Under the pieces are notes generated by a model, which did no database searches, was not told where the DNA came from, and worked only from the letters and a program-made list of their open reading frames with translations. 44,427 bases of DNA from a bacterium. Lineage in GTDB: Bacteria; Electryoneota; AABM5-125-24; Hatepunaeales; Hatepunaeaceae. A program made the position numbers and the translations under genes. Shown piece by piece: positions 31,531 through 40,636 of the stretch; positions within the stretch are counted from its first letter, which is position 1, and every line of letters starts with the position of its first letter. Where the stretch lies: the NCBI GenBank assembly GCA_025774605.1, contig JALGVR010000006.1, forward strand, positions 1 through 44,427, in the 5' to 3' direction.

Positions 31531-32337
31531 ATGAACGATTCCAACGTTCCTGAAAACCGGAAGTCAGAGCCTGAGCGCCAGCTTGATCGTGAGATACGGA
31601 GCTTGAAGGAGCTTCTCGATGCGTCGAAGAGGATTGTTGTCTTCACCGGTGCCGGCATCTCGGCGGAGAGCGGTATTCCCACCTATCGGGGCGCCGGCGG
31701 CATGTGGACTAAGTATGATCCTGACAAGTACGCCTCGATAGACTATTTCCGCAAGGATCCCAGTTACTATTGGCGCTTCTTCAGGGATGTGCGTCATGAC
31801 GTTATGAACGAAGCCGAACCCAGCGCCGCACACCGGGCGACGGTGGAACTGGAACGTTGGGGACGACTGTCCGCCGTCATCACCCAGAATATTGACGGTC
31901 TTCATCAGAAAGCCGGTTCGACACGGGTTCTCGAACTTCATGGGAACACAACACGCTTCTACTGTTTCGATTGCCGCACCCCCTATGATATGCCTGCGGT
32001 GAGGAGGATCCTTGAACATCAACTACCGCCCCTGTGTGAGAAGTGCGGCGGTGTGTTGCGTCCGGACGTGGTTCTTTTCGGTGAAATGCTGCCGGTGGAT
32101 GTCATCGATGAGGCGCAACGGGAGACACAACTCTGTGATCTGCTGGTGGTCATCGGCAGCTCGCTGGTGGTGTATCCCGCGGCAAATCTTCCCTATCAGG
32201 CGAAGCTGTCCGGCGCAAAATTGGTAATAATCAACATGGATCCAACTCCGCTCGACTCCGTGGCTGACTTGTGTATTCACCGCTCAGCCGGCGAAGTCTT
32301 CCCTCAGGCTGTTGAAATGTGCAGTGCAGCCTCCTGA
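31531..32337 (+). CDS. cobB: Sirtuin, NAD-dependent protein deacylase
   Basis: Removes acyl groups from lysines using NAD. All core motifs are present in 268 residues: GAGIS (40-44), GIPTYRG, TQNIDGLH (118-125), catalytic His137 in LELHGN, zinc cysteines 145, 148, 169 and 172 (CFDC/CEKC), VLFGE and IGSSLVVYPA. The first 25 residues are an extra polar extension. The Tyr/Arg pair that marks succinyl- and malonyl-preferring CobB/SIRT5 proteins is not obvious in the YYWRFFRDVR segment, so plain deacetylase activity is more likely, a guess from sequence only. AGAGGGG precedes the ATG. Location beside an acetyltransferase is suggestive. Confidence 0.93.
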   Translation: MNDSNVPENRKSEPERQLDREIRSLKELLDASKRIVVFTGAGISAESGIPTYRGAGGMWTKYDPDKYASIDYFRKDPSYYWRFFRDVRHDVMNEAEPSAAHRATVELERWGRLSAVITQNIDGLHQKAGSTRVLELHGNTTRFYCFDCRTPYDMPAVRRILEHQLPPLCEKCGGVLRPDVVLFGEMLPVDVIDEAQRETQLCDLLVVIGSSLVVYPAANLPYQAKLSGAKLVIINMDPTPLDSVADLCIHRSAGEVFPQAVEMCSAAS

Positions 32338-32360
32338 TCCGGGAATCGGGCGAAGAGGCG

Positions 32361-32384
32361 AATCCCTGCACCGGGATTATTTCT
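32361..32384 (+). terminator. Possible terminator after the sirtuin gene
   Basis: AATCCC-tgcacc-GGGATT is a 6-bp hairpin followed by ATTTCT. The short T-run makes it weak. Confidence 0.35.
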
Positions 32385-32419
32385 AAGATCTCATCTTTCG
32401 TTCTTCATCCTTTGATTTC

Positions 32420-33646
32420 ATGATTCTTGCCCGTTACATATTGCGAGAACACGTCTCACCCTTTATCTTCGGTCTCTCGCTGATCGTGTTTATCTTCACG
32501 ATGAACCTTCTCTTCCAGATGCTGGGGCGAATCGCCGGTAAAGGTCTTCCCCCCATGGTTATACTTGAGTATTTCTCGTTGAACCTGGCATGGATTATCG
32601 CTCTGGCGGTGCCGATGGCGGTCTTGATCGCAACGCTCTCCGCTTTCGGCAGGTTGTCGGGTGACGGCGAGATCACCGCCCTAAGAGCCAGCGGCATCCC
32701 ACCGACGAGGTTGATGAAACCGGTGATGGTCGCCGTACTCTTCGTGACCGTCGGCATTGGGTTGTTTAACAACTTTATCCTGCCGAAGATGAACCACCGC
32801 TCAAAACTGCTTCTCTCCGACATCAGCCGCAAGAAGCCGACCATAAACATCGACCCGGGCATATTCAACTTCTCGATACCGAAATATGTGCTCAAGGCGG
32901 ACGAAGTGGACCAGGAGACGGGCAGGATGAGGGATATATCCATCTTCGACAGCCATGAGCAGGGCAGAACCGCCATGATATCATCGCAGTCTGGTCGACT
33001 CAAATTCGAGCAGTCCGAAGAGAAGGTTATTTTGAGCATGTACGACGGTGAGCTTCATCGTCCCTCGATGGATGAACCGGACGTGTACGAGATCACAAAA
33101 TTCGACAGTGCATTGTTCAGGATAACCTCGCCGGGGATGTCCCTGAGGCGCGGAGCTTCATCGTATCGCGGCGACCGCGAGCTGTCCGCCGGTGAGATGT
33201 ATCAGCGTATAAGGGAATTACGGGAGAAGGGGACGGGAAAGTTTGACCAGCGCCGGATCGCGGCATACCTGGTTGAGATCCACAAGAAGTTCTCGATCCC
33301 GGTTGCCTGCCTGGTCTTCGTGCTCCTGGGGACGCCGCTGGGTGTGATGGCGCAAAAGGGTGGAATCGGTGTCGCTGGAGCGATCTCGCTATTTTTCTTT
33401 ACGGTCTATTGGGCGCTGCTGGTGAACGGTGAAGACCTGGCTCGCCGGCAGTTGATTCCACCGGCAATGGCGATGTGGACCCCCAACATCATACTGGCGC
33501 TGGTCGGTTTTTGGTTGATTGGACTGGCTAAACGGCGTACATCGCTTCCGGCGGTCGGGTGGATCGCTTCTGCAGTGTCGCGCCTGTTGAGGCTCGACAG
33601 GACAACCAAGCCAGACGGCTCTGATCATGAAGGCTCGAATCATTGA
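32420..33646 (+). CDS. lptF: LptF/LptG-family permease (LptF position)
   Basis: Inner-membrane half of the LptB2FG transporter that extracts lipopolysaccharide and passes it to the periplasmic bridge. The 408-residue protein starts ILARYILREHVSPFIFGLSLIVFIFTMNLLFQML, the typical YjgP/YjgQ opening. It has three N-terminal membrane helices, a periplasmic jelly-roll domain (about 130-270, SIFDSHEQGRTAMISSQSGRL), and three C-terminal helices containing RKFSIPVACLVFVLLGTPLGVMAQKGG-type sequence. Its stop overlaps the start of lptG. Its presence supports an LPS-bearing outer membrane. Confidence 0.88.
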   Translation: MILARYILREHVSPFIFGLSLIVFIFTMNLLFQMLGRIAGKGLPPMVILEYFSLNLAWIIALAVPMAVLIATLSAFGRLSGDGEITALRASGIPPTRLMKPVMVAVLFVTVGIGLFNNFILPKMNHRSKLLLSDISRKKPTINIDPGIFNFSIPKYVLKADEVDQETGRMRDISIFDSHEQGRTAMISSQSGRLKFEQSEEKVILSMYDGELHRPSMDEPDVYEITKFDSALFRITSPGMSLRRGASSYRGDRELSAGEMYQRIRELREKGTGKFDQRRIAAYLVEIHKKFSIPVACLVFVLLGTPLGVMAQKGGIGVAGAISLFFFTVYWALLVNGEDLARRQLIPPAMAMWTPNIILALVGFWLIGLAKRRTSLPAVGWIASAVSRLLRLDRTTKPDGSDHEGSNH

Positions 33647-34722
33647 AGGTTTTAGATAAGTATATAGTTTATCGTTATGTCGGCAGATTGATATGGTCGA
33701 TTGCTCTGGCTGTGGTTGTGTTCCTGGTGGTTGACCTTGTGGAGATGATGGACAAGTTCATTGACGCCAAGGTACCGGTGACCACGGTTATTCGCTATTA
33801 TCAGCTCTATCTGCCTTACATAGTCTATCTGATTCTGCCGGTGGCAGCCCTCCTCGCCACATTGTTTACCATCGGCGGTCTGACGATGAGCAACGAATTG
33901 AACGCGATGCTGGTGTCGGGTGTCCCGTTTTACCGGCCGCTGGGTCTTTTGCTGATAACTTCGATTCTGCTGGCGTTTGCGGGCTTTGCCCTCGGGGAGA
34001 CGATCGTACCTTCAGCCAATCGGCAGAGGATGGACATCTATCGTTATGACGTGCGCCGGCTGCCCAGGGAGTCGAGGTCGAAATTCGGTCAGCTCTACAT
34101 GCAGATCGGTAGGGACCGTCAACTGAGCGTTGATCGGTACAATCCCGCCACCAGAGAGGCCTTTGGAATTCACCTGGTTTCTGTCCGGGACGGCAGGATA
34201 AAAATTCGTGCCGATGCGGACAAGATGATCTGGCGCGACAATGCCTGGTATCTTCAGGGCGCTGCGGAACGGGTATTCGCTGAAGACGGCGGATTACTCT
34301 GGCGGAGAGATACAGCGATCACCATTTCGGGCGCCGGGCTCAGGCCGGACGAATTGGAGAGAGTGCAGACCAAGCCTGAAGAGATGAACTGGGCTGATCT
34401 TCGCGAGTTCGTAAAGAGACTGGGCGCGGTGGGAGGAAATACAACCAGGTGGCTGGTCGACCTGCGCTTCAAGGTCTCACTTCCATTTGCTGTTGTGATA
34501 ATCGTATTGTTCGGAGCCCCCATCGCGTCGATAAGAAGACGCGGCGGAACCGCCCTCGGATTCGGCTTGGCGCTGTTTGTCTGCTTCATATATTTTGGAT
34601 TTCTTCAGGTCGGCAAGGTGCTTGGCTACAGCGGTGCGATTCCGCCTGTTGTTTCGGCTTGGGCCGGGAATGTTTTCTTCGGATTGATAGGCTTGGGAAT
34701 CCTGTGGCGCTGGGCGAGATAG
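33643..34722 (+). CDS. lptG: LptF/LptG-family permease (LptG position)
   Basis: Second YjgP/YjgQ permease, 359 residues, partner of LptF. VLDKYIVYRYVGRLIWSIALAVVVFLVVDLVEMMDKF is a typical LptG beginning; LPAAALLATLFTIGGL-like sequence follows, then the periplasmic domain (about 125-255) and FKVSLPFAVVIIVLFGAPIASIRRRGGTALGFGLAL near the end. The start is a TTG overlapping the lptF stop by 4 nt (TTGA), which implies translational coupling. LptA, B and C genes are not in the window. Confidence 0.9.
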   Translation: MKVLDKYIVYRYVGRLIWSIALAVVVFLVVDLVEMMDKFIDAKVPVTTVIRYYQLYLPYIVYLILPVAALLATLFTIGGLTMSNELNAMLVSGVPFYRPLGLLLITSILLAFAGFALGETIVPSANRQRMDIYRYDVRRLPRESRSKFGQLYMQIGRDRQLSVDRYNPATREAFGIHLVSVRDGRIKIRADADKMIWRDNAWYLQGAAERVFAEDGGLLWRRDTAITISGAGLRPDELERVQTKPEEMNWADLREFVKRLGAVGGNTTRWLVDLRFKVSLPFAVVIIVLFGAPIASIRRRGGTALGFGLALFVCFIYFGFLQVGKVLGYSGAIPPVVSAWAGNVFFGLIGLGILWRWAR

Positions 34723-34848
34723 TTCCCGGGTGACCTTTGACAGGATGGCGGTAATTCTTATATTTAAGGATGGATACTTGTGTGGCACGGGCTGCTTGAT
34801 ACCCGTGATTCAAGAGCCGGTCGGCAATAAACTTAGGGAGAGATCAAA

Positions 34849-35274
34849 ATGTCAATTCCAACTCAGGATATTCTTGAAACCATACTCACCAAACTGCGCA
34901 GCCTCGCCAGTACTGAGACTGTAGTCGGCGAACCGATTCAGGTGGGCGAAATCACCATCCTGCCGGTTATAAAGATATCGGTCGGGTTCGCCGCAGGCGG
35001 CGGTGAAGGCAGTGAGGAGAGCAAGGGCGGAAAGGGACTCGGCGGCGGGGGCGGCGGTGGCGCAACGGTCAGTCCGGTCGGTTTCATAGTGCTGGACGGC
35101 AAGGACGTGCGCTTTGTCGGCATTGGAAAGGGTAAGTTCGAGGCGTTGTTTGATACGGTTCCCGAACTGCTTAATAAGCTCGGCATCAAGAAAAAAGATG
35201 GGGAGGGAAAGGGCGGTAAAGGTCGTCATGGCAAGGCTAAACATGACGACGGCAAGGACCCGGAACAGGATTGA
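34849..35274 (+). CDS. GerW (YtfJ) family protein
   Basis: A 141-residue protein of the Spore_YtfJ family (PF09579): TVVGEPIQVGEITILPVIKISVGFAAGGGEG, a Gly-rich loop (GGKGLGGGGGGGA), then VSPVGFIVLDGKDVRFVGI. The lysine- and glycine-rich tail (KKKDGEGKGGKGRHGKAKHDDGKD) is probably disordered and nucleic-acid or membrane-surface binding. In Bacillus GerW is a spore protein needed for germination, but homologues are widespread in non-sporulators with unknown roles. AGGGAGAG lies upstream of the ATG, 126 nt after lptG. Confidence 0.88.
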   Translation: MSIPTQDILETILTKLRSLASTETVVGEPIQVGEITILPVIKISVGFAAGGGEGSEESKGGKGLGGGGGGGATVSPVGFIVLDGKDVRFVGIGKGKFEALFDTVPELLNKLGIKKKDGEGKGGKGRHGKAKHDDGKDPEQD

Positions 35275-35302
35275 ACCGTCCGGAGGGTTTTAGGGGGATT
35301 GT

Positions 35303-36214
35303 GTGAAGGCGCTGACCTATTATAAGACGCTTGGTGTTTCTCCCGACGCCTCCCTCAAGGAGATACGGACCGTCTACCGGCGGCTGGTGAAGGAGTGTCA
35401 TCCGGATACAAATCCCAACGATCCCAAGGCGGTGGAGAGATTCAAGAGGATCACCGAAGCATATGAGGTGTTGTCTGACGCCAGGTCGCGCCGCAGTTAC
35501 GATAGAGCAGGTCGATCTGCTGGCGCCGGAGTCGCCGCTGAAGAGAAAACAGTTCGACGAACCCGGAGCAGAAATGTTAAAGTCAACCTTTTTTTATCTC
35601 TCAAACAAGTATATGAGGGCGGTGTAAAGAAAATCAGGTACCCGCGCACAACCTATTGCGTCATCTGCGGCGGTCGGGGGAAGCGGAACCACAGCGGCGC
35701 CGAGTGCGGGACATGCACGGGCAGCGGTATTGTAAAATTCGACCATACTGTGAAAGTCAATTACCCGGCGGGCATTCGGTCAGGTGAGACTCTGGTAATC
35801 GCCGGTGAGGGACACGTTCCCTCCCCTAAGGTCCCCGCGGGCGACCTGATGGTTACAGTACTGTATAAACCTCATCCTTACCTTGAAGTCAAGGGCGACG
35901 ATCTGCACTATCACTGCCTGATCGGCCTCGATCAGTATATTCAGGGCGGCAGACTGCGGATACCGACCATTTCAGGAAGGACATTTATTTTTCTGGAGCC
36001 GATGATAGCGGACGGTGAGACCATCAACCTGAACGGTCGCGGGCTCCCTGCCCATGGTGCCCATCCTGCCGGTAACCTGGTGATCACCGTTCAACATTGT
36101 CTGCCCAAAAAGTTATCGCGCAAGGAGCTGGAGAAGGTCAGAGAACTGATGCAAATGCCGGGCTGGAGCCCCCCGATTGATTCGAAGGGATTGTTTCCCA
36201 GAGGAGAGGTATGA
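35303..36214 (+). CDS. DnaJ-like co-chaperone with a single zinc site
   Basis: A 303-residue Hsp40. The J-domain (about 5-68) has the HPD triad at 33-35, so it should stimulate a DnaK-type ATPase. There is no long Gly/Phe region. The zinc-finger region has only two of the usual four CxxCxGxG motifs: CVICGGRG (Cys119/122) and CGTCTGSG (Cys135/138), enough for one zinc. The C-terminal substrate-binding part (VNYPAGIRSGETLVIAGEGHVPSPKVPAGDLMVTVLYKPHPYLEVKGDDLHY) is standard. The protein is about 70 residues shorter than DnaJ. GTG start 28 nt after the GerW gene; its stop is one nucleotide before the next start. Confidence 0.88.
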   Translation: MKALTYYKTLGVSPDASLKEIRTVYRRLVKECHPDTNPNDPKAVERFKRITEAYEVLSDARSRRSYDRAGRSAGAGVAAEEKTVRRTRSRNVKVNLFLSLKQVYEGGVKKIRYPRTTYCVICGGRGKRNHSGAECGTCTGSGIVKFDHTVKVNYPAGIRSGETLVIAGEGHVPSPKVPAGDLMVTVLYKPHPYLEVKGDDLHYHCLIGLDQYIQGGRLRIPTISGRTFIFLEPMIADGETINLNGRGLPAHGAHPAGNLVITVQHCLPKKLSRKELEKVRELMQMPGWSPPIDSKGLFPRGEV

Positions 36215-36215
36215 C

Positions 36216-39200
36216 ATGAAGAGAACTGAAATCCGGATGTTGTTGATTGTACTGCTGTTTTCAGGCGCGATAGCATCGTCGGCGTATGCTGACCCGGCAG
36301 GAGACCGTGCCTGCGCTGCGGGACACAACGATGAATTACTGAGGGGCGATGTGGATCAGGTCCGCACGCTCACCGGCCATCCCGGAGTCCGGGCCAGACG
36401 CCCGATCATTCGCTCGCCACAAAGCCGTCGAGATATGGGGATCGGCAACGAGGAGTGGACGGTTACCGATGAGATGGGCATCAGCGGCAAGGTGGCGGTC
36501 TCGGCTGACGGCAGTGTCGTGGCGATCGGTTACAGCCTGAATGATGAACGGCTGGAGGTTAGAGACGGTGAGGACGGCGAGCTGATATTCAACTTTCCCG
36601 TCGATTTCGGTTCGAGCTATGTCTCTATGACGGCCGATGGCGGGCGGGTTGCCTATGCCGCGCTCGACAGCGTGTGGCTGTTCCGGTCGGATGGTGAGGG
36701 CGAACCGTTTTTCAGGTTCGGTCTGAACGGCTTTTCCCCGGGACCGGTCTCGCTGTCAAGAGACGGTGAATACTTTGTTGCCACCGGAATCGATCCCGAC
36801 CGGGAGGAAAATCGTGTCTACTGCTTCCGGAATGCTGATCCTGATCCGGTATGGACCTTCGAGGTCCCCGCTGACGAGGCATTCGGCTGGTATGGTGTCA
36901 ACATTGCGCACGACGGCAGCGTGGTGGTTGTCAACGGAAAGTACAGGCTGTATGTTATTAATCTTGAGGATGGTGAACTGATCTGGGAAGCGCTGACATA
37001 CAACACGGAATCATTTATCCCCATATCCGCTGATGCTTCGGTACTTGTAGTCGGATCGTTGACTGGGGTGCTGCTTGTTTATGTCTGGAGCGAGGACGAC
37101 CAGGCGTACCGGGAGCTGTGGCGGTACAGGTTTCGCTCTGAGCTGGCTTCATGGGTCTCGGCATGTCAGGTTTCGCTGGACGGATCGATAATCGCCGCCG
37201 GAACGCTCGATTTTTTTGAGGATCATTACGGAGGCAGACTGGCGCTGTTTGAAACCGGGCGCGGTTCGCCGTTGTGGGTGTCCGATCCGCTCGGCGATGA
37301 GATCTCCGAGGTCGCGTTGAATTCGGATGCCGGTATCGTCGCCGCGACGTCGTGGGGTGATTTACAGCACCAGACACCCGACCTGGTTATCCACGAACGG
37401 CACAGCCCGGAACCGTTTTATTCATTGTCAACGCCCGGTTCGATGACCGGCCTGGCGATGTCCGACGACGGCGGTCATGTCGTGGTCGGGGGCAAGGGCG
37501 TTCACAGCCGTCAGTTCGGCCGCGGCGGGCGTGTATCCATGGTGTCTGTTGAAATACCGGGCGGCAGAGTTGCCGGTGTGATCAACGACGAAGGGGATGA
37601 GGCGGTATCGGGCGCGGTCGTGTCAGCCGCCGGTAATCCGTATACGGCGGTTTCCGACCAGGACGGCCAATACCTGCTCATGGTTGAGGTCGAAGGGAAT
37701 CGCGGGCTCGATTTAACCGTGCGGAAACCCGGCTTCATGGATGGTTTCCGTGCCGATGTGCGCGTGGTCGAGGGTGAGGTTACGGATGACGTCGATTTCA
37801 CACTTGACGCCGCGGATCACGCTCCGGAAGGTCTAAGGGCTTCTGAAGGTCGGCGCAACCGGATTATACTGAACTGGGACGCTTATAACAACCGCGGTTT
37901 AACCGTTTCTGACGCTCCGTATCGATTGGCGCAAACCGCGCTCGGCGATAGAGCGGTTTTCACGGGCGCAACACCGTGGATGCAGCCGCAGCCGCCGCGT
38001 CGGGATGGATCGGATGAAGCGGAGGCTGTCAATATCTACCGGTCTTACCTGCCGGGTGGTCCCTACCGGCTGATCGCGGCTGTTGACGGTGATGAAACGA
38101 CCTATTACGACGATTCGGACGTCTTCCCGAATCACAGGTATTATTACGTGATTACGGCTGATTTCGGCGATGGGGAGAGTGACTATTCCGGCGAAGCAGT
38201 CGGCTGGCTGGATGATGATTTTCTGCAATGGGATGTCGATCTCGCACCGATGGTTGATCTTCCCCGGATTGACGGAACGATCGATGAGGGGGAGTGGGAA
38301 GGCGCGGTTCTTCGGGATATTTCAGATGTATTCGGCTATGACGATCCGGATTCCGCCGGTTCAGTGGAGGTTCGCATCGGACTTGACGGTGAAGGCAACC
38401 GTCTGTTGTTCGGCTTCAGCTGCTTCACGATGGAGGAATTGCAGGAGAAGATGGGTGTAGGTATTTACGTTGATGACGACGGGAACGGGGAATGGACTGT
38501 CGAACGGGCGGGAACGGAGGGGAATTACTGGGCATACTGGATCGAGGGCGAACCCAGCCTGCGCTATCGCTCCCTGTATTCACCGCCCTACAACGCGGAT
38601 CCCTATTATATATTTGAAAATCCTGAGCTGGCTTTCAGCGACCGGCACGGTTACGTGGAGATTGAACTGGCTCTGCCGCTCGGTTTTCACGAAGTTCAGG
38701 AGATAGGTCTTTATCATCCGGATTATACCATCGGTCTCGGTTTATTCGCCATGCAGCGGGATGAAGAGGACAATGCGATCTTCAACGGCTGGTGGCCGCA
38801 GAACATGTTTTCGATCGTGTCATTTCCCGAACAGTTCGCGCGCGTTCACGTGCCCCTTGAGCTTACCGTGCCGCCGGTGGCTCCCGAAGAGGTGACTCTG
38901 AACAGGGATGGCGAAGATCTGGAGCTGACCTGGACCGATCCGACTCTCGGCATTGACGGCGGGGAGCTCAGGTCACTTGCCGGCGTGCGCGTATACAGGA
39001 ACGGCGAATTGACGGGCATTGTGGATGCCGGGACTGAGCAATTCATTGATGACGACGTTGTTCACAACGGATGGTACGAGTATTCACTGGTCGGCTATGT
39101 TCTGGACGGCGAAGAGGTCTTCGAAGGTGCAGCATCACGTCCGGTGGGGACTTACGCCGGTGAAGATCCTGATTTGGTCGAAATCGGTTATGACGACGGC

Positions 39201-39959
39201 ACGGCGGAAGGACGTTTCGTGGTCGCCTTTGACGGCGGGGATAACCGCTTCGCGGTCTGTTTCGATCTGAGCGAATGCGATGACACTGTCGCGGTTTACC
39301 AGGTGGAATTCTTCGCGGGAGACGCCGCTCCCATAGATGTTTATATTGCGGAGAACCACCAGGGAATCCCGGGGGAAATAATCGGTGAGGCAGTGACCGC
39401 CGATCCTTACGAAGCAAACGCCTTTCATCGCTTGCACTTTCCGGGTGTCGATCAACCGGTCGTGGTTTCTGATCCGGACTGGTTTCACGAGTGCTGGGTG
39501 GTGCTTGACTATTTACCGGACAGCCCTGGATCACCTTCTATCGGTGTTGACACCGGTAATGCTGACGCCGTGCGCAATCTGTATTACCGTCAGGATTCGG
39601 GATGGCAGGCGTTCAGTCGGGGTCAGCTTATGGTTCGGATTCTCGTGGGAGCGCCGATCGTCGCAGGTCCTGTTGATGACGATGAAGATCTTCCCTTAAC
39701 TTTCCGGGTCGGTCAGAACTACCCCAATCCGTTCAACGGCAGTTGCCTGATTCCGTTTGATCTGGTTCATCAGTCGGCGGTCAGCCTCGAGTTATTTGGG
39801 ATTGACGGTCGATTCGTACGCAGCCTGGATTTGGGCATGCTGGAGCCGGGTTGTAACAGTGTGCTGCTGAACGCTGCGACGCTCAGCGCCGGGGTTTACT
39901 TCGTCAGGTTGATATCGGACACCGACCAGGGAATGATTAGGATACTGCTTGTAAAGTAA
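36216..39959 (+). CDS. Large secreted protein with propeller, beta-sandwich domains and T9SS-type C-terminal domain
   Basis: A 1247-residue exported protein. The ATG at 36216, after GAGGAGAGG, opens a signal peptide (RMLLIVLLFSGAIASSAYA); the frame also extends upstream into dnaJ but without a signal. Order: signal peptide; WD/PQQ-like propeller (about 85-445) with repeats such as VSVSADGSVVAIG-type and ISADASVLVVGSLTGVLLVY; CarboxypepD-reg-like domain (GGRVAGVINDEGDEAVSGAVVSAAG); two fibronectin-III-like stretches; a CBM9/DOMON-like stretch (IDGTIDEGEWEGAVLRDI, VEVRIGLDGEGNRLLFGFSC), which is where polysaccharide binding would be expected; sorting domain (VGQNYPNPFNGSCLIPFDL...GVYFVRLISD, ending LLVK). 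It does not share the LLHPEF chassis of the minus-strand trio. Function unknown. Confidence 0.82.
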   Translation: MKRTEIRMLLIVLLFSGAIASSAYADPAGDRACAAGHNDELLRGDVDQVRTLTGHPGVRARRPIIRSPQSRRDMGIGNEEWTVTDEMGISGKVAVSADGSVVAIGYSLNDERLEVRDGEDGELIFNFPVDFGSSYVSMTADGGRVAYAALDSVWLFRSDGEGEPFFRFGLNGFSPGPVSLSRDGEYFVATGIDPDREENRVYCFRNADPDPVWTFEVPADEAFGWYGVNIAHDGSVVVVNGKYRLYVINLEDGELIWEALTYNTESFIPISADASVLVVGSLTGVLLVYVWSEDDQAYRELWRYRFRSELASWVSACQVSLDGSIIAAGTLDFFEDHYGGRLALFETGRGSPLWVSDPLGDEISEVALNSDAGIVAATSWGDLQHQTPDLVIHERHSPEPFYSLSTPGSMTGLAMSDDGGHVVVGGKGVHSRQFGRGGRVSMVSVEIPGGRVAGVINDEGDEAVSGAVVSAAGNPYTAVSDQDGQYLLMVEVEGNRGLDLTVRKPGFMDGFRADVRVVEGEVTDDVDFTLDAADHAPEGLRASEGRRNRIILNWDAYNNRGLTVSDAPYRLAQTALGDRAVFTGATPWMQPQPPRRDGSDEAEAVNIYRSYLPGGPYRLIAAVDGDETTYYDDSDVFPNHRYYYVITADFGDGESDYSGEAVGWLDDDFLQWDVDLAPMVDLPRIDGTIDEGEWEGAVLRDISDVFGYDDPDSAGSVEVRIGLDGEGNRLLFGFSCFTMEELQEKMGVGIYVDDDGNGEWTVERAGTEGNYWAYWIEGEPSLRYRSLYSPPYNADPYYIFENPELAFSDRHGYVEIELALPLGFHEVQEIGLYHPDYTIGLGLFAMQRDEEDNAIFNGWWPQNMFSIVSFPEQFARVHVPLELTVPPVAPEEVTLNRDGEDLELTWTDPTLGIDGGELRSLAGVRVYRNGELTGIVDAGTEQFIDDDVVHNGWYEYSLVGYVLDGEEVFEGAASRPVGTYAGEDPDLVEIGYDDGTAEGRFVVAFDGGDNRFAVCFDLSECDDTVAVYQVEFFAGDAAPIDVYIAENHQGIPGEIIGEAVTADPYEANAFHRLHFPGVDQPVVVSDPDWFHECWVVLDYLPDSPGSPSIGVDTGNADAVRNLYYRQDSGWQAFSRGQLMVRILVGAPIVAGPVDDDEDLPLTFRVGQNYPNPFNGSCLIPFDLVHQSAVSLELFGIDGRFVRSLDLGMLEPGCNSVLLNAATLSAGVYFVRLISDTDQGMIRILLVK

Positions 39960-40072
39960 GGAAATCTAAAACACTGTTTTCGCTTTTGGACTATTCCGGC
40001 GGGGGGAAGACGGGAAAATTAGTGTTGAACGTATATACCAATACTCTCCAAAATAAAAGCAGGAGGTTACGA

Positions 40073-40321
40073 ATGACCCATGAAACCAGGCGCGGGATCC
40101 GACTGGTGAGCGGCATCCTGAATATTATTATCCAGATACTCATGTTATGGATAATCGTGCGCAGTCTTGATGTCAGGAGTGTTGATTCGGTTGAGCATAT
40201 CCTGATTACCATCAAGAGTATGCTGACGCATATCTCCATTATGTTCGGATCATTTTTCATCTACTATACTTTGGTCAGGGTTATCAACAGGCGAAATCTG
40301 CATAAGAGCGCCAACAGCTAA
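40073..40321 (+). CDS. Small hypothetical membrane protein
   Basis: An 82-residue protein I do not recognise. AGGAGG at 7-nt spacing makes ATG 40073 the start rather than the upstream end of the frame (39986). Two hydrophobic segments (about 12-30, VSGILNIIIQILMLWIIV, and 55-74, HISIMFGSFFIYYTLVRVI) are separated by a polar loop and flanked by basic residues, so it is probably a two-helix inner-membrane protein. It follows the secreted 1247-residue protein by 113 nt. Confidence 0.6.
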   Translation: MTHETRRGIRLVSGILNIIIQILMLWIIVRSLDVRSVDSVEHILITIKSMLTHISIMFGSFFIYYTLVRVINRRNLHKSANS

Positions 40322-40431
40322 GAAGTGCGGAAACTCAATTGATTTATTAACAGGGGTTGACGCCTGTTAAAGCGATTGGTGGCAGCTTAAGTCTGTTGTG
40401 ACAATCAGTGTGTTCAATTTTACTTGGCAGC

Positions 40432-40460
40432 TTGCTCTCCGGTAAACCTCGCGTTATATT
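40432..40460 (+). promoter_or_regulatory. Possible promoter for tRNA-Leu
   Basis: TTGCTC (40432-40437), a 17-nt spacer and TATATT (40455-40460), about 90 nt upstream of the mature tRNA 5' end. The -10 is the same as in the stronger promoters of the window; the -35 is poor. The rest of the gap after 40321 shows only a TTGACG without a partner -10. Confidence 0.4.
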
Positions 40461-40548
40461 ATCGATGGTAGGTCATGTCTATGGCTGCCCTCGTACTATA
40501 TTTTCCTGCCGGTTGCCGTTGAGCTTTTTCCTGCAGTGTATCACAGAT

Positions 40549-40633
40549 GCCGGGGTGGTGAAATTGGTAGACGCAGCGGACTCAAAATCCGCCGGGGCTT
40601 AGCCTCATGCCGGTTCGATTCCGGCCCTCGGCA
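40549..40633 (+). tRNA. tRNA-Leu (anticodon CAA)
   Basis: Complete 85-nt cloverleaf with a class II variable arm. Acceptor stem GCCGGGG/CCTCGGC (one G-T pair), D-arm TGGTGAAATTGGTAGACGCA, anticodon stem GCGGA/TCCGC around CTCAAAA giving anticodon CAA for UUG, long variable arm, and T-arm GCCGG-TTCGATT-CCGGC. The 3' CCA is not encoded: the genome reads A-CCC. Confidence 0.95.
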
Positions 40634-40636
40634 CCC

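Noticed and set aside
39986-40072. N-terminal extension of the small membrane protein
   Set aside because: The AGGAGG site lies directly before the internal ATG at 40073; the extension has no ribosome site and an unlikely sequence.
40408-40602. 64-residue plus-strand ORF overlapping tRNA-Leu
   Set aside because: It runs through the tRNA gene, and its C-terminus is just the translated tRNA.
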